Shown here piece after piece: positions 1 to 8,850 of a stretch of DNA of 64,000 bases (its first letter is position 1; each line of letters begins with the position of its first letter). The notes beneath the pieces were generated by a model. The model saw only the letters and a program-made list of their open reading frames with translations, was not told where the DNA came from and made no database searches. The position numbers were made by a program, and so were the translations under genes. Source of the DNA: Salinimicrobium catena (GTDB lineage Bacteria; Bacteroidota; Bacteroidia; Flavobacteriales; Flavobacteriaceae); NCBI RefSeq assembly GCF_900102915.1, contig NZ_FNGG01000001.1:682001-746000 (forward strand). Reading direction: 5' to 3'.

Positions 1-1
1 T

Positions 2-100
2 TCCATTGAAAATATTACAGATCAGCGTTACCGTACCTATTCTTCGGGAATCGCAGCGGCAGGCAGAAATCTGATCGTGGCGTTGCAGTATTCTTTTTAA
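2..100 (+). CDS. TonB-dependent receptor, C-terminal end (partial)
   Basis: Only the last 32 codons lie in the window, in a frame that opens at base 2 and stops at TAA 98-100. The peptide contains ENITDQRYRTYSSG and ends ALQYSF. This NxxDxRY-type segment followed by an alternating final strand with terminal Phe is what outer-membrane TonB-dependent receptors show at their C terminus, where the last residue is aromatic for BAM recognition. The substrate cannot be inferred because the plug and barrel lie upstream of the window. About 136 nt separate it from ileS, and I see no strong hairpin terminator there. Confidence 0.7.
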   Translation, partial: SIENITDQRYRTYSSGIAAAGRNLIVALQYSF

Positions 101-182
101 AGAGGGAAAAACAGCTGGTTCGTTTTCAGAGGATTATATTTCGAAATCTTTTGAAGGTCAACAGGTTTTCCCGATTTAAACC

Positions 183-211
183 CTTGTTTTTGTCAAAAAT
201 CATTATTTTCG
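183..211 (+). promoter_or_regulatory. Candidate promoter of ileS
   Basis: CTTG at 183-186 and TATTTTCG at 204-211 are spaced 17 nt. They approximate the Bacteroidota TTTG/TAnnTTTG promoter, with one mismatch in the -7 box. It lies 25 nt before the ileS ATG. Weak match. Confidence 0.3.
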
Positions 212-236
212 CGCATCTATTAGAAAGACCGAAGTA

Positions 237-3200
237 ATGAGCGCAAAGTTCCCTGAATATAAAGGACTTGACTTACCAAAAGTGGCAGAAGAAATTCTTC
301 AGTTTTGGAAGGAGAATGATGTTTTTGAAAAAAGTATAACTTCCCGCGAAGGGAAGGAGCCGTTTGTATTTTTTGAAGGCCCGCCTTCAGCCAACGGTTT
401 ACCGGGAATTCACCACGTGATGGCACGTGCCATCAAGGATATATTTTGCCGTTTCAAGACCCAGAAAGGTTACCAGGTAAAGCGTAAAGCCGGGTGGGAT
501 ACTCACGGCCTGCCTATTGAGCTTGGAGTTGAAAAAGAGCTGGGGATCACCAAAGAGGATATCGGCAAAAAGATCAGCGTAGAAGATTATAATGAAGCCT
601 GTAAGAATGCGGTAATGCGTTACACCGATGTGTGGAATGACCTTACCGAAAAAATGGGTTATTGGGTGGATATGGAAGATCCATACATCACCTACAAATC
701 AAAATATATGGAAAGCGTTTGGTGGCTGCTTTCCCAGATATATAACAAAGGCCTAATTTACAAAGGCTACACCATTCAGCCTTATTCGCCAAAAGCGGGT
801 ACCGGTTTGAGTTCGCACGAGCTTAACCAGCCGGGAACATACCAGGATGTGACCGACACCACGGTTACTGCCATGTTCAAGGCTAAAAAGGAAACCCTTC
901 CCGATTTTCTTTCGGCTAAAGAAGGGAGCATCTACTTTATCGCCTGGACCACCACTCCGTGGACACTGCCTTCAAATACTGCGCTTACTGTTGGCCCTAA
1001 GATCGAGTATGTTACAGTAAGGACCTACAACCAGTATACTTTTGAGCCTATCACTGTGGTGGTGGCAAAAGAGTTGGCAGAAAAGCAGTTTGACAAGAAG
1101 TTCAAAAAGACCGAAAATGAAGAGGTGCTCGAAGCCTACAAACAAGGAGATAAGATCCCTTATCTGATAGAGGAGAGCTTCCCCGGAAAGGATCTTGTTG
1201 GAATAAAATACGAGCAGTTGTTGCCTTACGCGAAACCATATGAGCATCCGGAAAATGCTTTCCGCGTCATATCAGGAGATTTTGTTACCACCGAAGACGG
1301 TACAGGGATCGTACATACCGCGCCTACTTTTGGGGCAGACGATGCCCTGGTAGCCAAACAGGCTTCTCCCGAAGTTCCGCCGCTACTGGTCAAAGATGAT
1401 AACGGAAACCTGGTGCCGCTGGTAGATCTGCAGGGGAAATTCCGTGAAGAGATGGGAGAGTTTGCAGGCAAGTACGTGAAGAACGAATATTACGACGAGA
1501 GCGAGGCGCCCGAAAAGTCTGTTGATGTTGAAATAGCCATCAAACTGAAGGAAGAGAACAGGGCCTTTAAAGTTGAAAAATATGTTCACAGTTACCCGAA
1601 TTGCTGGAGAACAGACAAACCTATATTATACTATCCGTTGGATTCATGGTTCATCAAGATCACAGATGTGAAAGAACGCATGCATGAACTCAACCAGCAG
1701 ATAAACTGGAAGCCGAAATCTACCGGAGAAGGAAGATTCGGGAACTGGTTGGCCAACGCGAACGACTGGAACCTGTCCCGGTCGAGGTACTGGGGTATCC
1801 CGCTGCCTATCTGGAGAACAGAGGACGGGAAAGAGGAAAAAATGATCGGCACTATCGAGGAGCTGAAATCTGAAATGCAGAAGTCTGTCGAGGCAGGCTT
1901 CATGAAAGCCGATCTTTTTGCTGATTTTGAGATAGGTAATCTTTCTGATGAGAATTATGAGAAGGTAGACCTGCATAAGAACGTTGTAGACCAGATCGTC
2001 CTGGTTTCTGATTCAGGAAAGCCTATGAAGCGGGAAGCCGACCTGATCGATGTGTGGTTCGATTCCGGATCCATGCCTTATGCTCAGTGGCATTACCCCA
2101 TGGAAAATGCCGAGAAAGTGGAAAAAACATGGCGAAAAGCCGATTTCATAGCTGAAGGCGTTGACCAAACCCGTGGCTGGTTCTATACGCTTCATGCCAT
2201 CGCTACGATGATCTTTGATGATGTGGCTTACAAGAACGTGGTTTCCAATGGTCTCGTGCTTGACAAGAACGGGCAGAAGATGTCCAAACGCCTTGGAAAT
2301 GCTGTAGATCCTTTTGAAACCCTTGCGGCTTTTGGTCCCGATGCCACCCGCTGGTACATGATCTCGAACGCCAACCCGTGGGACAATTTAAAATTTGACA
2401 TTGAAGGAATTTCTGAGGTGCGCCGCAAATTCTTCGGAACCTTGTACAACACCTATTCCTTCTTCTCATTATACGCCAACATTGATAACTTCAGCTATTC
2501 TGAAGCCGATGTACCCCTTGCAGAACGTCCTGAAATTGACCGATGGATACTTTCAGAATTGCACACACTTGTTGATAATGTAGATAAATTCTATGCCGAT
2601 TATGAGCCTACCAAGGCTACCCGTGCGATCTCGGAATTTGTTCAGGAGAATTTGAGCAACTGGTACGTGAGGTTGTGTAGAAGAAGATTCTGGAAAGGGG
2701 ATTATGGACAAGACAAGATCTCTGCCTACCAGACACTCTATACCTGCCTTGAGACTGTTGCGAAGGTGGGAGCGCCGGTAGCGCCGTTCTTTATGGACAG
2801 GTTGTACCAGGATCTCAATAAGGCTTCTCGAAAAGAGAATTTTGAATCGGTGCATTTGTCAGAATTTCCGAAAGTTCAGAAAGAATATATCGACAAAGGG
2901 CTGGAAAGAAAAATGGAGAAGGCACAAACGGTATCATCTTTGGTACTTTCTCTTAGAAAGAAAGAAATGATCAAGGTACGCCAGCCATTGCAAAGGGTGA
3001 TGATCCCGGTGCTTGATGAGCAGCAGCGCGAGGAGATACAGGCGGTTTCAGACCTTATCAAGTCTGAAGTAAATGTGAAGGAACTGGAGTTGATCGATGA
3101 TGCTTCGGGCATTCTGGTAAAGCAGATCAAACCGAATTTCAAGGTTCTGGGCCCTCGTTTTGGAAAAGATATGAAGTTTATCGCGCAGGCTATCGGCCAG

Positions 3201-3638
3201 TTTACTGCCGATGATATTCAGAAAATTGAGCGCGAAGGGCAAATTGAAGTCGATGTTAATGGGAAATTGCTTACATTAGAACTTCAGGATGTCGAGATCA
3301 CTTCCCAGGATATTGAAGGCTGGCTGGTAGCCAACTCCGGAAATATCACTGTGGCTTTGGATATTACCATTTCCGAAGAGCTGAAAAAAGAAGGAATTGC
3401 GAGAGAACTGGTCAACAGGATACAGAACATTCGCAAAGATTCCGGCTTTGAAGTGACCGACAAAATAGATGTGACCCTACAAAAGGATGGTACAGTCGAG
3501 GATGCCGTCCAACAAAATATTGAATATATTAAAAACGAGACTTTGACCGCAAATCTCGACCTTGCGGAAGAAGTGGACAACGGCTTGGAAATTTCTTTTG
3601 ATGAAGTAGCCACAAAGTTGTTAATTAAAAAACATTAA
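237..3638 (+). CDS. ileS: Isoleucine--tRNA ligase
   Basis: Cytoplasmic class I aminoacyl-tRNA synthetase charging tRNA-Ile. The HIGH-type signature is read as GPPSANGLPGIHH (residues 48-60) and the KMSKS loop as KMSKR at 681-685. Between them is the long CP1 editing insertion (about 200-450) with WTTTPWTLPSN near its start. At 1133 aa, and with no obvious C-terminal Cys-rich zinc module, it resembles the longer eukaryote-like IleRS group rather than the E. coli type. That subtype call is inference; other members of the group are known for mupirocin tolerance. The ATG at 237 is the first in-frame start and gives a normal N terminus (MSAKFPEYKGLDL). Followed after 5 nt by the dksA-like gene, so probably cotranscribed. 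Confidence 0.96.
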   Translation: MSAKFPEYKGLDLPKVAEEILQFWKENDVFEKSITSREGKEPFVFFEGPPSANGLPGIHHVMARAIKDIFCRFKTQKGYQVKRKAGWDTHGLPIELGVEKELGITKEDIGKKISVEDYNEACKNAVMRYTDVWNDLTEKMGYWVDMEDPYITYKSKYMESVWWLLSQIYNKGLIYKGYTIQPYSPKAGTGLSSHELNQPGTYQDVTDTTVTAMFKAKKETLPDFLSAKEGSIYFIAWTTTPWTLPSNTALTVGPKIEYVTVRTYNQYTFEPITVVVAKELAEKQFDKKFKKTENEEVLEAYKQGDKIPYLIEESFPGKDLVGIKYEQLLPYAKPYEHPENAFRVISGDFVTTEDGTGIVHTAPTFGADDALVAKQASPEVPPLLVKDDNGNLVPLVDLQGKFREEMGEFAGKYVKNEYYDESEAPEKSVDVEIAIKLKEENRAFKVEKYVHSYPNCWRTDKPILYYPLDSWFIKITDVKERMHELNQQINWKPKSTGEGRFGNWLANANDWNLSRSRYWGIPLPIWRTEDGKEEKMIGTIEELKSEMQKSVEAGFMKADLFADFEIGNLSDENYEKVDLHKNVVDQIVLVSDSGKPMKREADLIDVWFDSGSMPYAQWHYPMENAEKVEKTWRKADFIAEGVDQTRGWFYTLHAIATMIFDDVAYKNVVSNGLVLDKNGQKMSKRLGNAVDPFETLAAFGPDATRWYMISNANPWDNLKFDIEGISEVRRKFFGTLYNTYSFFSLYANIDNFSYSEADVPLAERPEIDRWILSELHTLVDNVDKFYADYEPTKATRAISEFVQENLSNWYVRLCRRRFWKGDYGQDKISAYQTLYTCLETVAKVGAPVAPFFMDRLYQDLNKASRKENFESVHLSEFPKVQKEYIDKGLERKMEKAQTVSSLVLSLRKKEMIKVRQPLQRVMIPVLDEQQREEIQAVSDLIKSEVNVKELELIDDASGILVKQIKPNFKVLGPRFGKDMKFIAQAIGQFTADDIQKIEREGQIEVDVNGKLLTLELQDVEITSQDIEGWLVANSGNITVALDITISEELKKEGIARELVNRIQNIRKDSGFEVTDKIDVTLQKDGTVEDAVQQNIEYIKNETLTANLDLAEEVDNGLEISFDEVATKLLIKKH

Positions 3639-3643
3639 GAACT

Positions 3644-4027
3644 ATGTCAACAGAAGTAAAAGAACGCTACAGTGATGCAGAGCTGGCAGAATTTAAGACA
3701 TTGATCCTGGCTAAGATCGAAAAGGCCCAGGAGCAGCTTGAACTCTACAAGAGTGCTTACATGAATGACGGGAACAATGGTACAGATGATACCTCACCTA
3801 CATTCAAGGCCTTTGAAGAAGGAAGTGAGACCATGAGCAAGGAAGCGAATTCCCAACTCGCCATTCGTCAGGAGAAATTCATTAGGGACCTTAAGAACGC
3901 TTTGATAAGAATTGAGAGCAAAACGTACGGGATTTGCCGGGTGACCGGGAAATTGATCGCGAAAGAGAGGCTGAAGCTTGTGCCTCACGCCACCTTAAGT
4001 ATAGAAGCAAAAAATATGCAGCGATAA
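3644..4027 (+). CDS. TraR/DksA family protein lacking the zinc cysteines
   Basis: 127 aa with a coiled-coil N-terminal half (about 8-85, rich in Lys/Glu/Gln) and a C-terminal segment YGICRVTGKLIAKERLKLVP that aligns with the DksA/TraR finger. Family members bind the RNA polymerase secondary channel and modulate rRNA and stress transcription with ppGpp. Only one cysteine (in GICRV) is left of the usual four, so zinc binding by the canonical site is unlikely. The fold may be held together without metal, as reported for some DksA paralogues. Lies 5 nt after ileS and ends before a strong terminator, so it closes the ileS transcription unit. Confidence 0.85.
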   Translation: MSTEVKERYSDAELAEFKTLILAKIEKAQEQLELYKSAYMNDGNNGTDDTSPTFKAFEEGSETMSKEANSQLAIRQEKFIRDLKNALIRIESKTYGICRVTGKLIAKERLKLVPHATLSIEAKNMQR

Positions 4028-4049
4028 TTACGTTCTAAAATTATTTCAG

Positions 4050-4084
4050 CGCTCCAAAGCCTAAAAGGTTTTGGAGCGTTTTTT
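4050..4084 (+). terminator. Intrinsic terminator after ileS-dksA
   Basis: Arm CGCTCCAAAGCC (4050-4061), loop TAAAA, and a complementary arm to 4078 form a 12-bp stem with one G-U pair, followed by six T. Strong rho-independent form. Confidence 0.88.
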
Positions 4085-4098
4085 GTTTTTATTGTTTT

Positions 4099-4716
4099 AT
4101 GAAATATTTTCTGATAACTTTCCTTCTTCTGAGTTTTTCGGGGAGGTCGCAAAAGGCGACGACTCGTACCATAGATGCCGGTGACATAGAATCAATTGTG
4201 TTGAACTCTGAGGAGATCTACAAGGTTTCTATCAGTACGGTTCCCGGGAATGTTATATCCATTAGTTCTAAGACCGAAGGAGAATATTTTAACAATATAA
4301 GCCTTGACGAGAAAGTGAGAGACAATACGCTTTACCTGGAATCCCGATTCAGGAAGATCCTGCAAAGCGGCTTTGATAAACTCAGCGCCCACAAAGTATT
4401 TGCCATGGAGCTGGAGCTGAAGATCCCGGAAAATATGCGGGTGGAAATACGTTCTAACGTGGCTTCTGTATTTATGGAAGGGGATTATGATGAGGTTTTG
4501 ATACAATTGAAGTCAGGTTCGGCCTATCTGGAAGATTTCCAGGGAGATGCTGTTATCAATACCTATAACGGAAATATCGAAGTGGAAACGCAAAATACTT
4601 TGGTAGAGGCAGAATCCCGTCATGGGGCAGTGGCCGTACCCGATTCTGTTGTTGGCAATTACAGCTTAAAACTTATGAGTATTAACGGCAACATAAAGGT
4701 TCGGGAAACTAAATAA
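4099..4716 (+). CDS. Secreted GIN/DUF4097-like beta-helix protein
   Basis: 205 aa with an N-terminal signal peptide (MKYFLITFLLLSFSGRSQ, cleavage probably near residue 18). The rest alternates short polar beta strands with G-D/N turns (for example YLEDFQGDAVINTYNGNIEV and SINGNIKV). This ladder pattern is typical of the 'head GIN' / DUF4097 putative adhesin proteins common in Bacteroidota. The function is not established; these are exported proteins sometimes linked to envelope stress. It sits between the ileS terminator and lspA, interrupting the otherwise common ileS-lspA adjacency. The family call is by strand pattern only. Confidence 0.55.
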   Translation: MKYFLITFLLLSFSGRSQKATTRTIDAGDIESIVLNSEEIYKVSISTVPGNVISISSKTEGEYFNNISLDEKVRDNTLYLESRFRKILQSGFDKLSAHKVFAMELELKIPENMRVEIRSNVASVFMEGDYDEVLIQLKSGSAYLEDFQGDAVINTYNGNIEVETQNTLVEAESRHGAVAVPDSVVGNYSLKLMSINGNIKVRETK

Positions 4717-4722
4717 AAATAG

Positions 4723-4730
4723 TATTTTTG
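4723..4730 (+). promoter_or_regulatory. -7 box (TATTTTTG) upstream of lspA
   Basis: Exact match to TAnnTTTG, 21 nt before the lspA ATG at 4752. No good TTTG -33 element is visible. An in-frame TTG inside the box (4728) would extend the ORF by 8 residues but is unlikely to be the start. Confidence 0.42.
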
Positions 4731-4751
4731 GGACCGATCCAAAATAAACCG

Positions 4752-5387
4752 ATGTCTCTAAAGAAAGCAAGCCTTCTCATTTTCCTGATCCTGCTAATCG
4801 ATCAGGTTTCCAAATTCTATATCAAGACCAATTTCGCCCTGGGTGAAGAGATCAAAGTCTTTGACTGGTTCAGGATATTGTTCGTGGAAAATGAAGGAAT
4901 GGCCTGGGGAGCAAAGATCCCGGGAGAATACGGAAAGTTGCTGCTCACAAGCTTCAGGCTGGTGGCTATAGTGGGGATCGCTTACTGGCTTTGGGATTCG
5001 GTACGCAAAAATGGATCGACCGTACTAATTGTTGCTATTTCTCTGATCTTCGCCGGCGCCTTCGGAAACATCATTGATTCGGTATTCTATGGCGAAATCT
5101 TCAATCACAGTTACAACCAGGTAGCCAGTTTTCTTCCCGAAGAAGGAGGTTACGGTACACTGTTGCACGGGAAGGTAGTGGATATGTTATATTTCCCCTT
5201 ATGGAGCGGCTATCTCCCGGATTGGATCCCGGTATGGGGAGGCCAGTATTTCACCTTTTTTGAGCCTGTCTTTAACATTGCAGATTCAGCGATTACCGTT
5301 GGCGTGTTCCTGTTGATCATCTTCAATAAGAAAGCCTTTGCTCACGAGCACAAAGAGGAAAAGGAGAAAAATGAGATGAAGGCCTAA
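4752..5387 (+). CDS. lspA: Lipoprotein signal peptidase (signal peptidase II)
   Basis: Inner-membrane aspartyl protease that removes the signal peptide from diacylglyceryl-prolipoproteins. From the ATG at 4752 the protein is 211 aa with four membrane segments. The two catalytic aspartates are in GNIIDS (D109) and FNIADS (D178), the signature pair of the family. LIDQVSKF near residue 15-22 is the conserved first-helix motif. The long loop between the catalytic motifs (about 113-170) is usual for Bacteroidota LspA. It matters here because the window encodes many lipoproteins. The stop codon is shared with the convergent response regulator (CTAA, 5384-5387). Confidence 0.94.
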   Translation: MSLKKASLLIFLILLIDQVSKFYIKTNFALGEEIKVFDWFRILFVENEGMAWGAKIPGEYGKLLLTSFRLVAIVGIAYWLWDSVRKNGSTVLIVAISLIFAGAFGNIIDSVFYGEIFNHSYNQVASFLPEEGGYGTLLHGKVVDMLYFPLWSGYLPDWIPVWGGQYFTFFEPVFNIADSAITVGVFLLIIFNKKAFAHEHKEEKEKNEMKA

Positions 5388-5797
5388 GCCACGTCCCGGT
5401 CAAAGATCTTTTCGAATTTCTTTAACTCTATGGGCTTGATCAGATAATCGGTTACCATATTAAAAGATTTGGCTCGTTCAAGATCCCTTGGATCAATAGA
5501 CGAACTCACCACGTAAAGCGTGATCTTTTTGTTGAAGTTGTTCTTGATCTTGACAAATTCCCCTAAAAATTCCCATCCGTCCATCACCGGCATGTTAAGG
5601 TCGAGGAAAATAATATCCGGTAATTGTTCTTCGCTGAGGTTTTCCAGGATAGATCTAAAGTAATCCAGCGCCTCTTTTCCGTTCTTGAAGATGATGAGGT
5701 TCTTTGAGAGTTTCTTGATCTCTATGATCTTCTTAACCAGGTTCACGTAGATCCTGTCATCATCTATGATGCAGGCAAGCTCTACCGGATGTTCCAT
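5384..5797 (-). CDS. Single-domain response regulator
   Basis: 137 aa CheY-like receiver with no output domain. The acidic pocket is IDDD (11-14), the phosphoacceptor is D66 in LDLNMPVMDG, and the conserved lysine is K121 in LIKPIEL. T/S in VVSSS (96-100) fits the switch residue. It starts 5 nt after the stop of the PAS histidine kinase, so the two are almost certainly one operon and a cognate pair. With no DNA-binding domain, it must act by protein contact, by phosphorelay or as a phosphate sink. Overlaps the lspA stop by 4 nt. Confidence 0.92.
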   Translation of the reverse strand: MEHPVELACIIDDDRIYVNLVKKIIEIKKLSKNLIIFKNGKEALDYFRSILENLSEEQLPDIIFLDLNMPVMDGWEFLGEFVKIKNNFNKKITLYVVSSSIDPRDLERAKSFNMVTDYLIKPIELKKFEKIFDRDVA

Positions 5798-5802
5798 AAC
5801 AG

Positions 5803-7254
5803 TTAGAATTTGATTTTGAACGTTGTGCCAATATTTACCGTACTCGTTACCGAAATACTGCCTCCCATGGTCTCCACCTGATTTTTGGTGATGAACAGGC
5901 CAATTCCCTTTGCTTCAGGATGCCTGTGGAAGGTTTTGTACATGCCAAACATTTTATCGCCATACTCGTCCAGGTCGATGCCCATTCCGTTGTCGCTAAC
6001 CTCAAGATAACTGTCGCCATTCTCTGTATAGGTCTGTACATAAATAATAGGTTTTCTTCCTCTTTGCTTGTATTTTATGGCGTTGGTGATCAAATTTAGT
6101 AAAATACTCTCCAGATACTCAGAAATGTAATTTATTTCGTTCAACTTATCAAATTCAGCGATGATCTCCGCATTTTCTCGTTTTATCAGAGAAGAGATCG
6201 AGGCGATCACCACATCAAGAGCTTCTTTGAAACTTACGTTCTGTCTTTTTTTTCTTAGGGACAGTTGCCTAGTGACCATATTATTCAGCTGTTTGATCGC
6301 TTCTTCCAGGTTTTCTGAAATGTCACCGATATTATTGATCAGCTCCAGTTTGTCTTCAGGAGAGCGGGCTTCGTTCAGCAATTGTGAGATAAGGCTGAGA
6401 TTGCTGCTGTGGCTGCGCAATTGGTGCGATACGATATGTGCGAAATTGAAAAGGCGGGAATTTTGGGAAGCGATGATGTCCAGTGAATTCTGAAGGTTGA
6501 GTTCGTTGGTCTTTTGTTCATCAATGTCCTGGTAGACCCCGCGAATGCCGATAATTTCCTGCTCTTCATTATAGACCGGTTTTCCCGTAGCTCTTACCCA
6601 GAATTCCCTTTTGTGCAGGCTGAGCATTTTCAGCTCCACCTTAAAAGGTATTCCAAATACAGAGCACTTTTTAAAGAGGTTTTCAACTTTTTCCCGCTGA
6701 TCTGGAGCATAGAAACGCAGCCTGTCATCAGGATTGGGTTCGTAATCTATAGGGCAGTCCAGGATCTTTTTGGTCACATTGTCCCAGTAGACCACATTTG
6801 TCTTGACATCGAGATACCAGCCACCGGTAGAGGTCATTTCGGCTGTTTCCCGATAATAGAAAAAATTCTCTTCTATGGTGTATTGATCCCGTTTTGCCTG
6901 GTGAATATTTACGAACAGCAGGACTGCTGCATCGGTAAGACCTTTTTCCCTGCTTTTGAGATTGCGGCATTCAAACCAACGGTACTTTCCGTTCTCTAAT
7001 TTGAGCCTTACTTCCGCAGTAAAGGGTTTGTGTCTGGCTACCAGGTCTTCAAAATGTTCCCTGAAATCATAACGGTAATCCTTGTGCAGCACGTGCTCAA
7101 GAAAATATTCCAGCTTATTGTTGCCGGGGTCGGGATCGCCTATGAGGTGGTTAAAATGTTCAGACCAGGAGATCTCCCTGGTAAGCAGGTTGATTTTCCA
7201 GTAAGCAACATCAAAGTCTTCAAGAATATTGTTTAACTGGAGGTCGTTGAGCAT
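5803..7254 (-). CDS. PAS-domain sensor histidine kinase
   Basis: 483 aa with no signal peptide or membrane helix, so a soluble sensor. Two PAS/PAC modules (about 10-120 and 132-252; the second ends with GIRGVYQDIDEQK, typical of a PAC motif) precede a HisKA region with the phospho-acceptor in SHQLRSH (H277). The HATPase core has an N box (LLNLITNAIKYK, N391), a G1 box (DNGMGID, from D421) and a G2 box (KGIGLFITK). The ligand or cofactor of the PAS domains cannot be told from sequence. Forms an operon with the receiver protein 5 nt downstream. Confidence 0.93.
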   Translation of the reverse strand: MLNDLQLNNILEDFDVAYWKINLLTREISWSEHFNHLIGDPDPGNNKLEYFLEHVLHKDYRYDFREHFEDLVARHKPFTAEVRLKLENGKYRWFECRNLKSREKGLTDAAVLLFVNIHQAKRDQYTIEENFFYYRETAEMTSTGGWYLDVKTNVVYWDNVTKKILDCPIDYEPNPDDRLRFYAPDQREKVENLFKKCSVFGIPFKVELKMLSLHKREFWVRATGKPVYNEEQEIIGIRGVYQDIDEQKTNELNLQNSLDIIASQNSRLFNFAHIVSHQLRSHSSNLSLISQLLNEARSPEDKLELINNIGDISENLEEAIKQLNNMVTRQLSLRKKRQNVSFKEALDVVIASISSLIKRENAEIIAEFDKLNEINYISEYLESILLNLITNAIKYKQRGRKPIIYVQTYTENGDSYLEVSDNGMGIDLDEYGDKMFGMYKTFHRHPEAKGIGLFITKNQVETMGGSISVTSTVNIGTTFKIKF

Positions 7255-7276
7255 TAAAGTCCTTAATTGGTTGGAC

Positions 7277-7308
7277 TAAAAGTAATTGAAAACGTGAAAG
7301 TTTACAAA
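7277..7308 (-). promoter_or_regulatory. Candidate promoter of the histidine kinase gene
   Basis: On the minus strand, TTTG (complement of CAAA 7305-7308) is followed after 20 nt by TACTTTTA (complement of 7277-7284), close to TTTG-N19-21-TAnnTTTG. It overlaps the 3' end of the cyclo-ligase gene. Confidence 0.35.
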
Positions 7309-7874
7309 TTTTTGAAATTATATATTTTATGAGGCGTGACGCAGTAGTCTAAAGGAACATCTTCGGAAGTGGCCGGGATCTCCTCTTTTTCGGCTTCAAA
7401 AAAGGAAAGTCCTACCTTCACCACTTTTCCTGTACACTCTGAAAGAAACCGGTCGTAAAAACCTTTTCCGTAGCCTATACGGTTGCCTCCTTCATCAAAA
7501 GCCAGTAGCGGGATAAAGACTACTTCTATATTTGAAGGCGGAATCTCGATTCCCTCTACAGGTTCGGGAATTCCCCAGGAATTTGTTTTGATCACCGTGG
7601 AATCCGTTAAAAGATAACTCAGCATTTTTCCGCTCTTGAAATCTGCCTTTGAAAGCACCACGTTCTTATCCTTTCCCTGCAAAATGTGCAGAATGGCCTG
7701 CGTATCTACTTCCCTTTTTTCTGAAATACTGAGGAAAAGGTGATAATAGGAGTGGTCCCAAATAGGAAGTTTCAGCAGGTTGTTGGCGATCTCAAGACTC
7801 CAATGCTCGATCTCTTCAGGGCTTATGTTCTCCCTTAGTTTTTTATACTGAAGCCTGATCTGATCCTTGTTCAT
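7302..7874 (-). CDS. 5-formyltetrahydrofolate cyclo-ligase
   Basis: Converts 5-formyl-THF to 5,10-methenyl-THF with ATP in one-carbon metabolism. The C-terminal half carries GGNRIGYGKGFYDRF, the family signature, preceded by FIPLLAFD. The start MNKDQIRLQ at 7874 gives 190 aa, the usual size. A further upstream ATG (7907) would add 11 residues not typical of the family. The gene starts 32 nt inside the 3' end of the zinc hydrolase gene, implying translational coupling within the rimK cluster. The symbol is left blank because names for this enzyme vary (ygfA, fau, fthC). Confidence 0.92.
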   Translation of the reverse strand: MNKDQIRLQYKKLRENISPEEIEHWSLEIANNLLKLPIWDHSYYHLFLSISEKREVDTQAILHILQGKDKNVVLSKADFKSGKMLSYLLTDSTVIKTNSWGIPEPVEGIEIPPSNIEVVFIPLLAFDEGGNRIGYGKGFYDRFLSECTGKVVKVGLSFFEAEKEEIPATSEDVPLDYCVTPHKIYNFKNL

Positions 7875-8847
7875 TCTCTTTTGATATGGAAAGATGAAAA
7901 ATGGCATCTCCCTGGTACACGATGGGAGATTCGTTTACATTGATAATATATCCCTCGTTGGGAGCTTTTACCTTGTGCCGAAGCTTGCCGTACGGGTCCG
8001 TTATTGTCGCGATGTATTCTCCTTTTTCCACATGCTTTCCGCAGGGTATTTTCACATGCAGCAGTCCGCTGTATTTGGCCCTCATCCAGGTGCTGTTCTC
8101 TATGACGATGGTGTCGGCAATAGGATCGGGTACTTCAAACTTTGGTTTTAGCATCTCAAAATGCGCCAAAATTCGCATTACGCCTTCCACCCCGTGTTTG
8201 GCCACAGTTTTATTACTGTCTTTGGATTTTCCGCCTTCGAAAAGCAGAACGGGTTTTCCCTGTTTGGCGCAGGTCTCGCGGTAAGATTTAATGATTGTCT
8301 TCGAAATGATGGTAAAGGGCGCGTTAAAGATATTGGCGTAATGCATCGCCATTTCTTCCCCTTTTTTGATCCTTATCTGCGGGGCGTTAAAACGGCTGGC
8401 TCCCCCGGTGTGAAAATCGAGGCAAAAATCCGCCACGGGAAGTATTTTATGTACGAACTGATAGGCAAAACGGCTGGCCAATGAGCCATTTTTGGCCCCC
8501 GGGAAAACGCGGTTAAGGTCCCGGCCGTCGGGAAATTCCCTGCTCATGTTCAAAAATCCGAAGACATTGATGATAGGAATGCAAATGATGGTTCCGCGGG
8601 CAGGTTTATTGATCTCTTTTACGATAAGCTGTCTCACCACTTCAACGCCGTTGATCTCATCCCCATGAATTCCCGCGGTGATCAGGATCACCGGGCCGTG
8701 TTTCTTGGAGCGTTCTATGATAATGGGAACATCTACTGCCGTCGTGGTGTAGAGCTTGGCCATGTTAAAGTTGATGGTCGCGCTTTTTCCCGGATGGATC
8801 TTCTTGCCTAAAATATCCAGGACATTGTTCTCATCAATATAAGCCAT
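7843..8847 (-). CDS. AstE/AspA-family zinc hydrolase (succinylglutamate desuccinylase/aspartoacylase-like)
   Basis: 334 aa metal-dependent hydrolase of the M14-like AstE/AspA superfamily. The zinc ligands are visible as H61 and E64 in GIHGDEING and H146 in DFHTGG. DLNRVFPG (110-117) is the conserved substrate-binding segment and E204 in LLFEGG the probable general base. The C-terminal ~90 residues form a lipoyl-like beta barrel extension. The true substrate is unlikely to be succinylglutamate, as no ast pathway is nearby. It lies 3 nt downstream of rimK and is coupled to the cyclo-ligase. An N-acyl or C-terminal glutamate hydrolase acting opposite RimK is a plausible role (inference). Confidence 0.85.
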   Translation of the reverse strand: MAYIDENNVLDILGKKIHPGKSATINFNMAKLYTTTAVDVPIIIERSKKHGPVILITAGIHGDEINGVEVVRQLIVKEINKPARGTIICIPIINVFGFLNMSREFPDGRDLNRVFPGAKNGSLASRFAYQFVHKILPVADFCLDFHTGGASRFNAPQIRIKKGEEMAMHYANIFNAPFTIISKTIIKSYRETCAKQGKPVLLFEGGKSKDSNKTVAKHGVEGVMRILAHFEMLKPKFEVPDPIADTIVIENSTWMRAKYSGLLHVKIPCGKHVEKGEYIATITDPYGKLRHKVKAPNEGYIINVNESPIVYQGDAIFHLSISKENEQGSDQASV

Positions 8848-8850
8848 AGC

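Noticed and set aside
4728-4751. TTG start extending lspA by 8 residues
   Set aside because: The TTG lies inside the TATTTTTG -7 box, and the extension precedes the normal LspA N terminus. ATG 4752 chosen.
8161-8484. Long antisense frames opposite the AstE-like hydrolase and other genes
   Set aside because: They mirror well-supported coding genes on the other strand, show no domains and have biased shadow composition.
7843-8847. True succinylglutamate desuccinylase of arginine catabolism (AstE)
   Set aside because: No other ast genes nearby; the operon with rimK argues for a different substrate.
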